Below, in pieces: positions 41,439 through 50,943 of a stretch of DNA of 64,000 nucleotides. The DNA lies in assembly GCA_905202485.1 (NCBI GenBank), contig CAJKRY010000004.1, positions 1 through 64,000 of the forward strand. Direction: 5' to 3'. The position numbers and the translations under genes were made by a program. Source of the stretch: an uncultured Methanomassiliicoccus sp. (lineage in GTDB: Archaea; Thermoplasmatota; Thermoplasmata; Methanomassiliicoccales; Methanomassiliicoccaceae). The notes under the pieces are model-generated. The model made no database searches and was not told the origin of the DNA. It saw only the letters and a program-made list of their open reading frames with translations. Numbering within the stretch: position 1 is the stretch's first letter; each line of letters begins with the position of its first letter.

Positions 41439-42334
41439 GCTCTAACATTCAAATCAAGAAGATACAAGTCAACAGCGTAATGACAAAGTCCAATCTGCCA
41501 GTAGGCGATTACTCAATCAATCCATACACGGGGTGTTCACATGCCTGCAAATATTGTTACGCGTCATTTATGAAACGATTCACCGGCCATCTTGAACCCT
41601 GGGGAACTTTTTTAGATGTAAAATATTGGCCGGAGATTAAAAACCCGCAGAAATATTCAGGAAAAGAATTATTCTTTGGATCAGTAACAGACCCGTATCT
41701 CCCTGAGGAAGAGATGTATGAACGCACGCGCACTCTATTGAAGCAGCTTAAGGGTAGCGGTGCAAAGATTTCTATTGCTACCAAGTCTGATCTGGTCCTG
41801 CGAGACTTGGACTTAATAAAATCCTTTCCAGACAGCAGAGTCTCTTGGTCGATAAATACTTTAGACGAATCATTCCGCAGCGAGATGGATTGTGCTGTCA
41901 GCATTGACCGCCGGTTTGCAGCGATGAAAAAGTTTCATGACGAAGGGGTACGCACGACATGTTTCATATCACCCATATTTCCGGGAATCACAGACGTTAA
42001 AGCAATTATTGAAAAAGCAAAAGATCATTGCAATCTAGTCTGGCTTGAAAATTTAAATCTCAGGGGAGACTATAAATCTGCTATTCTTGGCTACATCCAG
42101 AGTAAGCATCCAGAACTGGTGTCTTTGTATGAGGAGGTTTATCAGCAGAAAGATAACAGCTACTGGGAAAACCTTAATGAGGATCTGAAAAAATATGCAG
42201 CTTCTGCAGGTCTTGAATATGTTATAGATAATGACAAGATCTCAAAGCCCTTCGATTCGCCGCCTGTAATAGTAAATTATTTTTATCACAGTCAGATAAA
42301 AAAGTCAGCCAAAGTGAAAAATGGAGTTAATTGA
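41435..42334 (+). CDS. SPL-family radical SAM protein (resembles mobile-pair protein B)
   Basis: A 299-residue radical SAM protein of the spore photoproduct lyase/COG1533 group. The cluster motif is GCSHACKYCYASFMKRFTGH (CxxxCxxC near residue 34), followed by FGSVTDPYLPEEE and SIATKSDLVLRDLDL. It closely recalls the bacterial radical SAM mobile pair protein B as I remember it (not searched). It is translationally coupled to the DUF1848 gene (ATGA overlap) and ends one base before fpg. A DNA-repair or nucleotide-modification role is suggested by the Fpg neighbour. Confidence 0.8.
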   Translation: MSSNIQIKKIQVNSVMTKSNLPVGDYSINPYTGCSHACKYCYASFMKRFTGHLEPWGTFLDVKYWPEIKNPQKYSGKELFFGSVTDPYLPEEEMYERTRTLLKQLKGSGAKISIATKSDLVLRDLDLIKSFPDSRVSWSINTLDESFRSEMDCAVSIDRRFAAMKKFHDEGVRTTCFISPIFPGITDVKAIIEKAKDHCNLVWLENLNLRGDYKSAILGYIQSKHPELVSLYEEVYQQKDNSYWENLNEDLKKYAASAGLEYVIDNDKISKPFDSPPVIVNYFYHSQIKKSAKVKNGVN

Positions 42335-42335
42335 C

Positions 42336-43160
42336 ATGCCGGAACTGCCTGAAGTCCAAACCGTGATAAATGTACTGGAACCGCAGATTTGTGGTCTAGC
42401 AATCTCAAAGATTGTTATAAATAAACCCGAAGTGATTGCATATCCGACAGCTGAAGAGTTTTGCAATAGGCTCACCGGGCAGAAAATCATCGGTATGAGT
42501 AGAAGAGGTAAGTTTATTACTATATGCTTTGCAAGCGGTGATCGATCTATACTTCATCTAAGAATGACCGGCTGTCTATTAGCCACTCCACCTGAATATA
42601 GTATTGCAAAACATACGCATGTTATTTTTGAATTAGAAAACAACTTGCAGATTCGTTTTGTCGATACGCGCCGGTTTGGCCGTTTTTGGATGATTGAAAA
42701 AGGAGAAGAGGATAACGTTTCAGGCATCAGCCGGCTGGGCATTGAGCCGTTTGATAAAAAATTAACTGGTGATTATCTTCAAAATATTCTTTCTAATAAG
42801 AAAAAAACTATCAAAGAATGTTTGCTAGATCAAAGTCTGGTCGCAGGCATCGGCAACATCTATAGTGATGAAATACTCTTTCGTGCAAATATAAATCCTG
42901 CACGGAAAGCAGGCACTCTCAGCAGCGACGAACTGAAAAGGCTTGCTGTTGAAATTCCAAAAGTATTAAATTACTATATTGATAAAAATAAAATCACGCC
43001 AGAAGAGTACCTTGCAAAAGAAGGCCATGGTTATAACAATTCTTCATTTCTTAATGTGTATGGGCGTGACGGTGCTTCATGTCCAGTGTGTAAAGGAATT
43101 CTTCACCGCACAGTCATCGGAGGCCGTAGCAGCGTCTATTGTCAAAACTGTCAAAAGTAA
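42336..43160 (+). CDS. mutM: Formamidopyrimidine-DNA glycosylase (Fpg/MutM)
   Basis: Excises 8-oxoguanine and formamidopyrimidines from oxidised DNA. The 274-residue protein has the N-terminal catalytic PELPEVQT directly after Met, the lysine in SRRGKFI, HLRMTG, the H2TH segment (QSLVAGIGNIYSDEILFRA), and a C-terminal zinc finger (CPVCKGILHR, YCQNCQK). GGAG eight bases upstream supports ATG 42336. Fpg is common in bacteria and uncommon in archaea, so acquisition by transfer is likely. Last gene of a three-gene cassette. Confidence 0.95.
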   Translation: MPELPEVQTVINVLEPQICGLAISKIVINKPEVIAYPTAEEFCNRLTGQKIIGMSRRGKFITICFASGDRSILHLRMTGCLLATPPEYSIAKHTHVIFELENNLQIRFVDTRRFGRFWMIEKGEEDNVSGISRLGIEPFDKKLTGDYLQNILSNKKKTIKECLLDQSLVAGIGNIYSDEILFRANINPARKAGTLSSDELKRLAVEIPKVLNYYIDKNKITPEEYLAKEGHGYNNSSFLNVYGRDGASCPVCKGILHRTVIGGRSSVYCQNCQK

Positions 43161-43162
43161 AC

Positions 43163-43179
43163 TTAATTATAATAATTAA
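43163..43179. repeat. AT-only 17-base palindrome between convergent genes
   Basis: TTAATTAT (43163-43170), A, and ATAATTAA (43172-43179) form a perfect inverted repeat three bases after the fpg stop, in the gap before the convergent dapL gene. Given its composition it may be fortuitous or may act as a transcript end. Confidence 0.3.
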
Positions 43180-43249
43180 CAAATTATGTCTGCATAAAAA
43201 GAGAAATATGACGGCAGCACCCATGTCAGATGCTCCGTGTTTATTACAT

Positions 43250-44398
43250 TTAAAGAATTTTTCTCATTCTTTCTAAGGCTTCGGTTATTCTGTCCTTCGA
43301 TTGAGTCAAAGCTATTCTTACGAAGCCCTGACCAGCTTCACCGTAACCTGTACCGGGAGTCACTACTATGCCAGCATTGAGCATTTTTTCAGCAAATTCC
43401 AAAGAGTCAGACTGTATATCAACGAAGAGATAGAATGTTCCTTTAGGCTTCTTTGCTTTAATTCCCAGTTCATTCAGCCCGTCTACGAAAATATCTCTGC
43501 GTTCGCAGTAGATATCAACGCAGTTCTGAACAATAGAAGGTCTCTTGCTGCTTGTGTATGTTTTAAGGGCAGTAACTGCAGCTTTCTGCAGGAACTTTGG
43601 GGCTCCAGAATCTGTCTGGGATTTGACTTTTTTCAATCCGGAAATCAAGCGCTCATTTCCCACGGCATAACCTATGCGGTACCCGGTCATGTTGAATGTT
43701 TTAGAAAGAGAACCAAATTCGATGGCGTTCTTTCCGAATTCTAGTATTGATGGAGCAATATAATCATCATAGGTCATTTCTGAGTATGCATTATCGTAGC
43801 AGATAATAGTGTTGGTGTCTTCTCCCCACTTCAGCAGATCTTTAAGGTACGACTCAGGAGCTATCGCGCCGGTCGGGTTGTTAGGAAAGTTCACATACAG
43901 CATTTTGGCGTCTTGAGGAAGGGAATCCAGTCTTGGCAGAAAACCATCTTCAGCATATGTGCTTATGTATTCCGGTGTTGCGTCGCACAGCATTGCAGCT
44001 CCCAGACTGTAAACAGGATATGCTGGATCGGGACATAATATTTTATCTCTAGGGTTTGCAAAAGCTCTTGCAAAGTTTGCCAGTCCCTCTTTGCTTCCCA
44101 GCAGGATGATGACTTCTTTATCGGGATCTACATTGACTCCGAATCTGGTTTTATACCAATCAGCAACAGCAACGCGGGTCTCTCTTTCTCCGGCAGATGT
44201 TGAATACTGATGATTCTGAGGATCATCCAGCTGCTTTTTTATTTCATCTGTGATAATCTTTGGAGTCGGCAGATCCGGGTCGCCTATTCCAAAATCAATG
44301 ATATCAATACCTTCGGCTTTTTTCTTACTGACTTTTTCCTCAATCTCTGCAAATAGATATGGAGGAATATTCTTTAGACGATCTGCAAATTCATACAT
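43250..44398 (-). CDS. dapL: LL-diaminopimelate aminotransferase (DapL)
   Basis: A PLP aminotransferase converting tetrahydrodipicolinate directly to LL-diaminopimelate. The 382-residue protein has IIDFGIGDPDLPTP, YVNFPNNPTGA, CYDNAYSEMTYDD, and the PLP lysine in EFGSLSKTFNMTGYRIGY. Aminotransferase class alone does not fix substrate; the call rests on its place at the end of a lysine operon that lacks dapD, dapC and dapE. I chose ATG 44398, with GGTGATT just upstream, four bases after dapF. Confidence 0.88.
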   Translation of the reverse strand: MYEFADRLKNIPPYLFAEIEEKVSKKKAEGIDIIDFGIGDPDLPTPKIITDEIKKQLDDPQNHQYSTSAGERETRVAVADWYKTRFGVNVDPDKEVIILLGSKEGLANFARAFANPRDKILCPDPAYPVYSLGAAMLCDATPEYISTYAEDGFLPRLDSLPQDAKMLYVNFPNNPTGAIAPESYLKDLLKWGEDTNTIICYDNAYSEMTYDDYIAPSILEFGKNAIEFGSLSKTFNMTGYRIGYAVGNERLISGLKKVKSQTDSGAPKFLQKAAVTALKTYTSSKRPSIVQNCVDIYCERRDIFVDGLNELGIKAKKPKGTFYLFVDIQSDSLEFAEKMLNAGIVVTPGTGYGEAGQGFVRIALTQSKDRITEALERMRKIL

Positions 44399-44402
44399 GT
44401 AA

Positions 44403-45233
44403 TCACCAATTGATTTCTCCTTCAAACACTCTTTCTGCTGGACCAGTCATCTGTACAGAAGAGTAATCATTTTTAACGTTAATGCTAAGAGTTCCTCCAG
44501 GTAGATGGATTGCAATATCTTTTCCTGTGGGACATATCCCGACAAGTGTAGCGGCGACAGCCGTGGCGCATGCCCCTGTTCCGCAGGCATTTGTCCAGGC
44601 GGCTCCCCTTTCGTAAACTTTTACATCCAGGTAGTCTTCCCCTGCAGTTACAAATTCAACATTTGTTTTTCTTGGAAACATTTCGTGTCTCTCTAAGATT
44701 GGTCCGAGTTTCTGAACATCTTCATCGGTAAAGTCCTGAAATGTTACAAAGTGAGGATTGCCCATGCCAACAGCAGTTCCGATTATGTCTACACCGGCGG
44801 CTTTTATTTTTTTGTTTATAAAACGGCCGTCTCCACTCATGGGAATATCTTTAACTTCCAGACATGGAGCGCCCATATTCACAGATACTTCTTTTGCCTC
44901 TCCGTTTTCCACTTTAAGATCAATATATTTGATTCCGCCTAATGTATTAATCTTCATTTTGTCAGACTTTACGATTCCGAAGTCATGCAGATGTTTAGCA
45001 AAGCATCTGATGCCATTGCCACACATCTCTGCTTCGCTGCCGTCAGAATTCATAATCTTCATGTACGCATCAGCATCAGCATCTTTTCTGATGTAAAGTA
45101 TGCCGTCGCCGCCGATTCCAAAATGGCGGTCGCATACAAATTTGACAAATTCTGGATCGGAAGGAACTTTGGAATCAAAGTCTTCAAACAAAACGAAATC
45201 GTTTCCTAATCCGTGATATTTCCAGAATCTCAA
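44403..45233 (-). CDS. dapF: Diaminopimelate epimerase
   Basis: Interconverts LL- and meso-diaminopimelate. The 276-residue protein has the two-base active site: SEAEMCGNGIRCFAKHL (first cysteine) and TNACGTGACATAVAA (second cysteine), with the N-terminal YHGLGNDFVLFED. It overlaps lysA by four bases within the lysine operon. Confidence 0.96.
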   Translation of the reverse strand: MRFWKYHGLGNDFVLFEDFDSKVPSDPEFVKFVCDRHFGIGGDGILYIRKDADADAYMKIMNSDGSEAEMCGNGIRCFAKHLHDFGIVKSDKMKINTLGGIKYIDLKVENGEAKEVSVNMGAPCLEVKDIPMSGDGRFINKKIKAAGVDIIGTAVGMGNPHFVTFQDFTDEDVQKLGPILERHEMFPRKTNVEFVTAGEDYLDVKVYERGAAWTNACGTGACATAVAATLVGICPTGKDIAIHLPGGTLSINVKNDYSSVQMTGPAERVFEGEINW

Positions 45234-46486
45234 AGCATCAGCCTCGAAGGTATGCGCTGATGTCTGAACAATTCATCAATAGTTTCACTCTCTCTTATCA
45301 GCGTGATTTCGCCGTCTTTGACAAGAACTTCTCTCGGAAGAGGACGCATGTTATAGTTAGAGGCCATTGTGAAACCATAGGCCCCAGCATCGTATACGGC
45401 GATGATGTCTCCTTCTTCTATCTTTGGAAGGTCCCTGTCTTTTGCCATGACATCTCCCGTCTCGCAGATTGGTCCTCCGAGGCTGTAAGTTTCTCTGGCT
45501 TTTTCTCCAAACTTGTTTGCCACTGCTACATGGTGGTATGAATCATACATTGCAGGTCGGATAAGCGTGTTAAAGCCTGCATCTATGCCGGCATACATTT
45601 TATCTGGAGTTTCTTTTATATCTACTACTGTAGTCAGAAGTATTGTGCTGTCAGCGATGATGTATCTCCCAGGTTCTATGATTATCTCTTTTATTTTTGT
45701 TTTAGACTTAATTCTAGATGTAATCTCTTCAGCCATCTTATCTAAATCCATATGTGGTTCATCCGTATGATATGGAATTCCTATTCCTCCGCCGATATCT
45801 ATGAATTTAAGATCAATACCAATGCTTTCTAGCTCTTGAACGATCTTGATCAATTCATCTATCAGCTCGATGAATGGTTCGACTTTCTGCCCTCCAGACC
45901 CAATATGTGCATGGATTCCCGAGGGTTTGAATCCCAGTTCGGCTGCTCTTTTGTATGCATTGATAATCTGATGTTTGGGAATTCCGAATTTGGTCGATCT
46001 TTTACCTGTTATCACTTTGTCATGGTGGCCGGATCCTATTTCCGGGTTGACTCTAAATGAAATAGTGTGATTCGTAGTTATTTTTGAGAGTCTTTCTAGC
46101 TCAGAAAATGAATCCACGTTGATCGGGACGCCTTTGGAAACTACTGCTTTCAGTTCTGCATCTGATACGTTGACTCCAGTGTACAATATTCTGTCAGGGC
46201 TGAATCCGCTTCTGAGGCAGGCTTCAATTTCACCGATTGAAACAGCATCTATGCAGCTGCCTTCTTGTTCAAGAATCCTTAGTATTGCTAAATTTGTATT
46301 TGATTTGCAGGCATAATTTATCCTAGTAGGCATTCTTTCTGAAAATGCCTGGTAGATTCTTCGGTAATTGCTTCTTACGGCATTTTCATCGGTGACATAA
46401 ACAGGTGAGCCGTATTTCTGCACGATTTCTGTGGCTTTCACGCCACTGATTACTAACTCATTATCAACACATTCAAAATTTCTCAT
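45230..46486 (-). CDS. lysA: Diaminopimelate decarboxylase
   Basis: A PLP fold-type III enzyme making L-lysine from meso-diaminopimelate. The 418-residue protein has YGSPVYVTDENAVRSNYR, the PLP lysine in NYACKSNTNLAIL, HAHIGSGGQ, EPGRYIIADS, and CETGDVMAKDRDLP. AGGTGG five bases upstream supports ATG 46486; the in-frame GTG at 46495 lies within that ribosome site. The start overlaps the end of lysC. Confidence 0.96.
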   Translation of the reverse strand: MRNFECVDNELVISGVKATEIVQKYGSPVYVTDENAVRSNYRRIYQAFSERMPTRINYACKSNTNLAILRILEQEGSCIDAVSIGEIEACLRSGFSPDRILYTGVNVSDAELKAVVSKGVPINVDSFSELERLSKITTNHTISFRVNPEIGSGHHDKVITGKRSTKFGIPKHQIINAYKRAAELGFKPSGIHAHIGSGGQKVEPFIELIDELIKIVQELESIGIDLKFIDIGGGIGIPYHTDEPHMDLDKMAEEITSRIKSKTKIKEIIIEPGRYIIADSTILLTTVVDIKETPDKMYAGIDAGFNTLIRPAMYDSYHHVAVANKFGEKARETYSLGGPICETGDVMAKDRDLPKIEEGDIIAVYDAGAYGFTMASNYNMRPLPREVLVKDGEITLIRESETIDELFRHQRIPSRLML

Positions 46487-47840
46487 TTGGTCCACCTATG
46501 AATTCTTTATGAATATTCCTGACGGCATCTAATGCTTTATCGTCAGGTATTACAAAGTTAAGCGCTACGTCAGAAGCGCCTTCTGATATCATCTCTATAT
46601 TTGCACCGGTCTCAGAAATGTTTGCAAATACTTTTGCTGCGACGCCTGGCATATTAATCATATTGTCTCCTACACAGCAGATCAAAGCTACATTGCTTTT
46701 GATAGTATATTTTTCAACCTGACTTTCATGCATGGTGGAAATTTTCCCTATCACATCATCAATCGTATTTGATGGTATCAAAAACGCTATTGTAGATAAT
46801 GATGTAGACATAGCATACGTGTTGCCTGCAGCTCCGGAAACAGATGCCACCAGTCTAGAAACTAGGTCTGGTTGGTACACCAATTCTGAGGAATAAATTT
46901 TCACTATTGAAAGATCAGTTTTGGACGCTACTGATCTAAGGATTCCCTTGCTTCCATTCTTGATCTTTCGTATGATCGTTCCTTTTGCTTCTGGATTGAA
47001 TGTATTTTTAACGGCTAGCGGAATGCCTCTCTTTCTAACAGGTTCAACTGTTCTCGGATGAAGGACTTTAGCACCGAAATATGCCAGTTCAGCAGCTTCA
47101 CTGTAATCCATTTCGTGAATTGTAAAAGCATCTTTAACAACTCTCGGGTCAGCCGTCATGAAACCATTGACATCTGTCCAGATCTCACAGCAGTTTGCTT
47201 CAAGTCCGCATGCCACCACCGAGCTGGAATAATCTGATCCACCTCTGCCAAAAGTCATCGGCTTTCCTTCAGGTCCGACACCATAAAATCCAGTTAGAAC
47301 TGGAATCGCACCGTCATTCAGAAGTGGCAGTATGTTCTTTTGTAAATTTTTGTGAGTTGACACTAGATCTGCAGATCCGTTTCCATATGTGCCGTATGCC
47401 ACAATGCCGGCTTCTTCAGATGCTATGGAAATTCCATCTCTGCCTCTGCTTTGTAAAATATGAGCTACGGTCAGCGAAGACAATCGCTCTCCCCATGATA
47501 CAATGGTATCATGAAGGGGTTCGCAGGGATCATCTTTGTATGCTTCAAGACGCTCAGATAGCCTGCCTATGCTGTCTTCAAGTTTGCTGTAATATGTTTT
47601 GTAAACAGAATCAATCATTGCAGCTTTGGCTGCTGTGGAATACCGCTCAAGCAGGATATTTGCAATATCATCTATCTCGCTTTTGCCTTCGAGGCAGGCA
47701 AGCAGTGAATTTGTTACACCAGACATTGCAGATACAACGACGGCTTTGTTTGCTTCTTCATTTAATATAATTGAAATCATTCTTTCCAGCGCATCAACAC
47801 TGCCAACGCTGGTACCGCCGAATTTCATTGATTTTATCAT
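46473..47840 (-). CDS. lysC: Aspartate kinase
   Basis: Phosphorylates aspartate, the committed step to lysine, threonine and methionine. The 455-residue protein has the kinase N-terminus KSMKFGGTSVGSVDALERM, TFGRGGSDYSSSVVACGL, EIWTDVNGFMTADPRVV, and two C-terminal ACT domains (residues about 310-455) that normally give feedback control. It overlaps dapB by four bases. No homoserine dehydrogenase or asd gene is attached or adjacent. Confidence 0.95.
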   Translation of the reverse strand: MIKSMKFGGTSVGSVDALERMISIILNEEANKAVVVSAMSGVTNSLLACLEGKSEIDDIANILLERYSTAAKAAMIDSVYKTYYSKLEDSIGRLSERLEAYKDDPCEPLHDTIVSWGERLSSLTVAHILQSRGRDGISIASEEAGIVAYGTYGNGSADLVSTHKNLQKNILPLLNDGAIPVLTGFYGVGPEGKPMTFGRGGSDYSSSVVACGLEANCCEIWTDVNGFMTADPRVVKDAFTIHEMDYSEAAELAYFGAKVLHPRTVEPVRKRGIPLAVKNTFNPEAKGTIIRKIKNGSKGILRSVASKTDLSIVKIYSSELVYQPDLVSRLVASVSGAAGNTYAMSTSLSTIAFLIPSNTIDDVIGKISTMHESQVEKYTIKSNVALICCVGDNMINMPGVAAKVFANISETGANIEMISEGASDVALNFVIPDDKALDAVRNIHKEFIGGPNEKF

Positions 47841-48616
47841 AGTCCCAAGACCTCGTACATTGTGTGAATTTTACCACTGTTTTTGTTAGCTACCCACCTT
47901 ATGGCAGCAATAGCGCCTTCAGCAAAAGCTTCTCTTGAGTGTGCACGGTGTGTGAGTTCGATACGCTCTTTGTTGCCTGCAAAGATCACAGTATGTTCTC
48001 CGACGACGTCCCCAGCTCTGACAGAGTGTATGCAGATTTCGCTACCTCTCGCTCCAATTTCTCCTTCCCTGCCGTACATTAATTCGGTTTTGCCGCTGTT
48101 TAGTGCTATCAGCTCAGCAGCTTTTTTAGCCGTCCCAGATGGAGCATCTTTTTTCTGATTGTGATGAGTTTCAACTATCTCGACATCATAGTCTTTCAAA
48201 GCGGCTGCTAATGATTCGCATGTTTTGAAAAATACATTGACACCAACTGAAAAATTAGGAGTCACCACGGCTCCGCTGCCGTCTTTATCAATATTCTCTT
48301 CAAAAGTTTCCATAACCTCTTTGGGTATGCTGGTTGTACCTATCACGTAGTTCAGACCTTTCCTGCGGGCGGCCGGAAGTGTTTTGACTATCGCTGACGG
48401 AGAGGTAAGGTCTACATATACATCCGCATCTTTTACAGTTTCACTTAATTTATCGGCACCGACGCATTTTACGCCGGGTAAAATCTCTTTTCCAATATTT
48501 GCGCTTCCTTCTGAAACAACAGCTCCTGAAAGCTTCATATCTTTCTGTTCAGAGATCAGTCTGCAGACTAAGCTTCCAAGTTTTCCAGTAGCGCCACCTA
48601 CCACCACAGAAATCAT
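47837..48616 (-). CDS. dapB: 4-hydroxy-tetrahydrodipicolinate reductase
   Basis: Reduces HTPA to tetrahydrodipicolinate. The 259-residue protein has the nucleotide loop SVVVGGATGKLGSLVC, VIGTTSIPKE, and the catalytic EIVETHHNQKKDAPSGTAKK. I chose ATG 48616 (an in-frame TTG precedes it). It sits nine bases after dapA and overlaps lysC. Confidence 0.96.
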   Translation of the reverse strand: MISVVVGGATGKLGSLVCRLISEQKDMKLSGAVVSEGSANIGKEILPGVKCVGADKLSETVKDADVYVDLTSPSAIVKTLPAARRKGLNYVIGTTSIPKEVMETFEENIDKDGSGAVVTPNFSVGVNVFFKTCESLAAALKDYDVEIVETHHNQKKDAPSGTAKKAAELIALNSGKTELMYGREGEIGARGSEICIHSVRAGDVVGEHTVIFAGNKERIELTHRAHSREAFAEGAIAAIRWVANKNSGKIHTMYEVLGL

Positions 48617-48625
48617 CAAAAAACC

Positions 48626-49498
48626 TCACAATAAACCTTGCATTGACAGCACGGATCTAAGTTTATCTTCATTTTTTCTATCCATGTCGCACAGCGGTAA
48701 TCTGAGAGGACCAGACGGGTGTCCTGCCAGCCTCATGGCGGTTTTTATTGGAATGGGATTTGTCTCTAAAAACAGAGCTTCGTACAGAGGTATCAACTCT
48801 CTGTTGATCTGATTGGCTTTCTCAGAATCTCCATTCAGCATAGCTTTGATCATAGCAGACACTCTGTCTGGAACTATGTTGGAAGATACTGATATGGCAC
48901 CTTTTGCACCCACGGCCATTGCAGGCAGCGTGAGAGCATCGTCTCCCGACAATACAGTAAAATCTTTTGGTGCAAAGGCAGCTATTTTTCCAATCTGGTT
49001 TAGATTTCCAGAAGCTTCTTTCACACCTGCAATTCCTGGAACTTTTGCCAATTCCAGCATCAAGTCGGCAGTTATGTTTGTTCCGGTTCTGGATGGTATG
49101 TTATATATAATAATTGGAATATCAATAGATGAAGCAATGGCTTCAAAATGAAGATGTATCCCTTTAGGAGTCGGCTTGTTATAATAAGGACATATGGAAA
49201 GAACAGAATCAGCACCTATGTCCTGCGCAGCTTTGCTAAGCTCCAGAGCCTCTGAAGTTGAGTTGGAGCCGGTTCCCGCCATCACTTTGGCTTTTGTTAC
49301 TGAATCAACAGTTATCTCTATTACTTTTAGATGTTCTTTAAAACTTAATGTTGCAGACTCGCCAGTTGATCCGCATGGGACGATTGTGTCGACTCCATTT
49401 TCTTCTTGAAATTTTATCAGCTCTCTCAAGCCCTCTTCGTCAATCTCTTCGTTAGACTTCATGGGTGTGATTATGGCAGTCGAGCAGCCGGAAAACAT
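48626..49498 (-). CDS. dapA: 4-hydroxy-tetrahydrodipicolinate synthase
   Basis: Condenses pyruvate with aspartate semialdehyde. The 290-residue aldolase has GCSTAIITPMKSNEEIDEEG at the start, GSTGESATLSFKEH, the tyrosine in IYNIPSRTGTNI, and the Schiff-base lysine in GIAGVKEASGNLNQ. GGAGGT seven bases upstream supports ATG 49498. Second gene of the operon, directly after the Lrp regulator. Confidence 0.96.
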   Translation of the reverse strand: MFSGCSTAIITPMKSNEEIDEEGLRELIKFQEENGVDTIVPCGSTGESATLSFKEHLKVIEITVDSVTKAKVMAGTGSNSTSEALELSKAAQDIGADSVLSICPYYNKPTPKGIHLHFEAIASSIDIPIIIYNIPSRTGTNITADLMLELAKVPGIAGVKEASGNLNQIGKIAAFAPKDFTVLSGDDALTLPAMAVGAKGAISVSSNIVPDRVSAMIKAMLNGDSEKANQINRELIPLYEALFLETNPIPIKTAMRLAGHPSGPLRLPLCDMDRKNEDKLRSVLSMQGLL

Positions 49499-49499
49499 T

Positions 49500-49922
49500 T
49501 CACATACCTCCGAAATGTTCATTCAAAATCAACCTGGTCCTTGTTGACTGAACATTGTCGAATCTTCTGATCCTTTCGATTATCTCGTTGAGCTGTGGAG
49601 ACGATGTAACATCAATAATGGCTACAATATCTTCTTCTCCAGTAACTTCATAAACTTCAGAAACACCATCAAATTTTGCAATTTTAGTTGCTACATCCGA
49701 AGTATTAACATTTACATTTATATTGATCTCAATGATCGCTTTCACATTTTTACTGCTCGTTTTAATTGTAAATGACTGAATAATGTTCTCGTCAACAAGA
49801 CGTCTTACTCTGCTGCGAATCGTACCTTCGGAAACCTTCAGCTGGTTGGCGATATCTACAAACGGTCTCCTAGAATCTTTTTTCAGTATCTCAATTATCC
49901 TTTCGTCAAGATAGTCTATCAT
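49500..49922 (-). CDS. Lrp/AsnC-family regulator leading the lysine operon
   Basis: A 140-residue Lrp-type protein: helix-turn-helix MIDYLDERIIEILKKDSRRP with VSEGTIRSRVRRLVDE, and a RAM domain (GVSEVYEVTGEEDIVAIIDV). It is the first gene of the dap-lys operon, one base before dapA, so it probably senses lysine or a related amino acid and controls its own operon; this is inferred from position. GAGGGATAAA supports ATG 49922; an ORF start at 49955 is less likely. Confidence 0.9.
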   Translation of the reverse strand: MIDYLDERIIEILKKDSRRPFVDIANQLKVSEGTIRSRVRRLVDENIIQSFTIKTSSKNVKAIIEININVNVNTSDVATKIAKFDGVSEVYEVTGEEDIVAIIDVTSSPQLNEIIERIRRFDNVQSTRTRLILNEHFGGM

Positions 49923-50049
49923 TTTATCCCTCGCGCAACCCTCTACGATTTCCATTGCAATTTTTGATGATAACCTAAAATGATTATATAACTATTACTG
50001 ATGATGACTCAGCATTAAGCTAATTCGTAAATATAAGTTGCAAAATATC

Positions 50050-50943
50050 TCAGAGCTTTCTATCCTTTTTTTCCATAGACTTTATGAGCTCTAACAGGGC
50101 GTTGTTTACCGGCACTGGTATCCCTAAGCCACCAGCTCTTCTTACGATCTCGCCTGTTATTTGGTTGATCTCAGTCTTTTTGCCTTTTTCAATATCTTGA
50201 AGCATGCTGGATTTATTCGATGAGGTTTTTTCCGCGATGTCTCTTACAATTTTCCAAGGATTATCCAGTGCGATGCCTTCTGCTTCTGCGACTGCGGTAG
50301 CTTCATAACAAGCTTCTTTCGCCAATGACATGTAAGGTTCATACAAAATACAGCCGTTGCTTCTTCCGGCTATTACTGTAATTGGGTTAATTGACGCGTT
50401 GGCTATAGCTTTCATCCAAATGTCTGAGAATATGCGTCTTGAAGTTCTTGCCTCAAACCCGCTTTTTATGAAAATGTCAGTAATCTTTTCCGCAGCAGCA
50501 TCATATGGTCCGAATGAAGTGACTCCTTCTCCAGCCAAAATAATTTCTCCTGGTCTGGTCATAGTAACTCCCATTGTAGTAGTGCCTACAACCCCGTTTC
50601 TGCCGAATCTATGGGAAACATGCTCGTAATTTCCAAGGCCGTTTTGAATTGAGACCACAATTGTATTTTTATCGATTACTCTTAAGATGTCGTCACAGGC
50701 ATATTTGGAATCATAGGCCTTTGTTGTAACGATTATTATATCTGGAGTCTCCACATTATCTATGGAAGTTATACAGTTCAGAAATACTCTTTTTTTACCT
50801 TTATTGCTACATACAAGGAGGCCGTTTGAAGAAATAGCATCTGCATGGGGTTTTCTAGACACTAGCGTAACATCATGTAACTCACTCAGTCTCTCTCCGA
50901 TAGCGCTTCCTATTGCCCCTGCTCCGTACACTAATATCTTCAT
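50050..50943 (-). CDS. panE: 2-dehydropantoate 2-reductase
   Basis: An NAD(P)H-dependent ketopantoate reductase of coenzyme A synthesis. The 297-residue protein has MKILVYGAGAIGSAIGERL, IIIVTTKAYDSKYACDDI, IQNGLGNYEHVSHRFG, the catalytic lysine in DIWMKAIANASINPITVI, and TEINQITGEIV near the C-terminus. It overlaps the Ogt-EndoV gene by four bases and ends the minus-strand operon. Confidence 0.93.
   Translation of the reverse strand: MKILVYGAGAIGSAIGERLSELHDVTLVSRKPHADAISSNGLLVCSNKGKKRVFLNCITSIDNVETPDIIIVTTKAYDSKYACDDILRVIDKNTIVVSIQNGLGNYEHVSHRFGRNGVVGTTTMGVTMTRPGEIILAGEGVTSFGPYDAAAEKITDIFIKSGFEARTSRRIFSDIWMKAIANASINPITVIAGRSNGCILYEPYMSLAKEACYEATAVAEAEGIALDNPWKIVRDIAEKTSSNKSSMLQDIEKGKKTEINQITGEIVRRAGGLGIPVPVNNALLELIKSMEKKDRKL

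Noticed and set aside
44751..45209. Plus-strand ORFs inside dapF
   Set aside because: Antisense frames of a clearly conserved gene; no independent signals.
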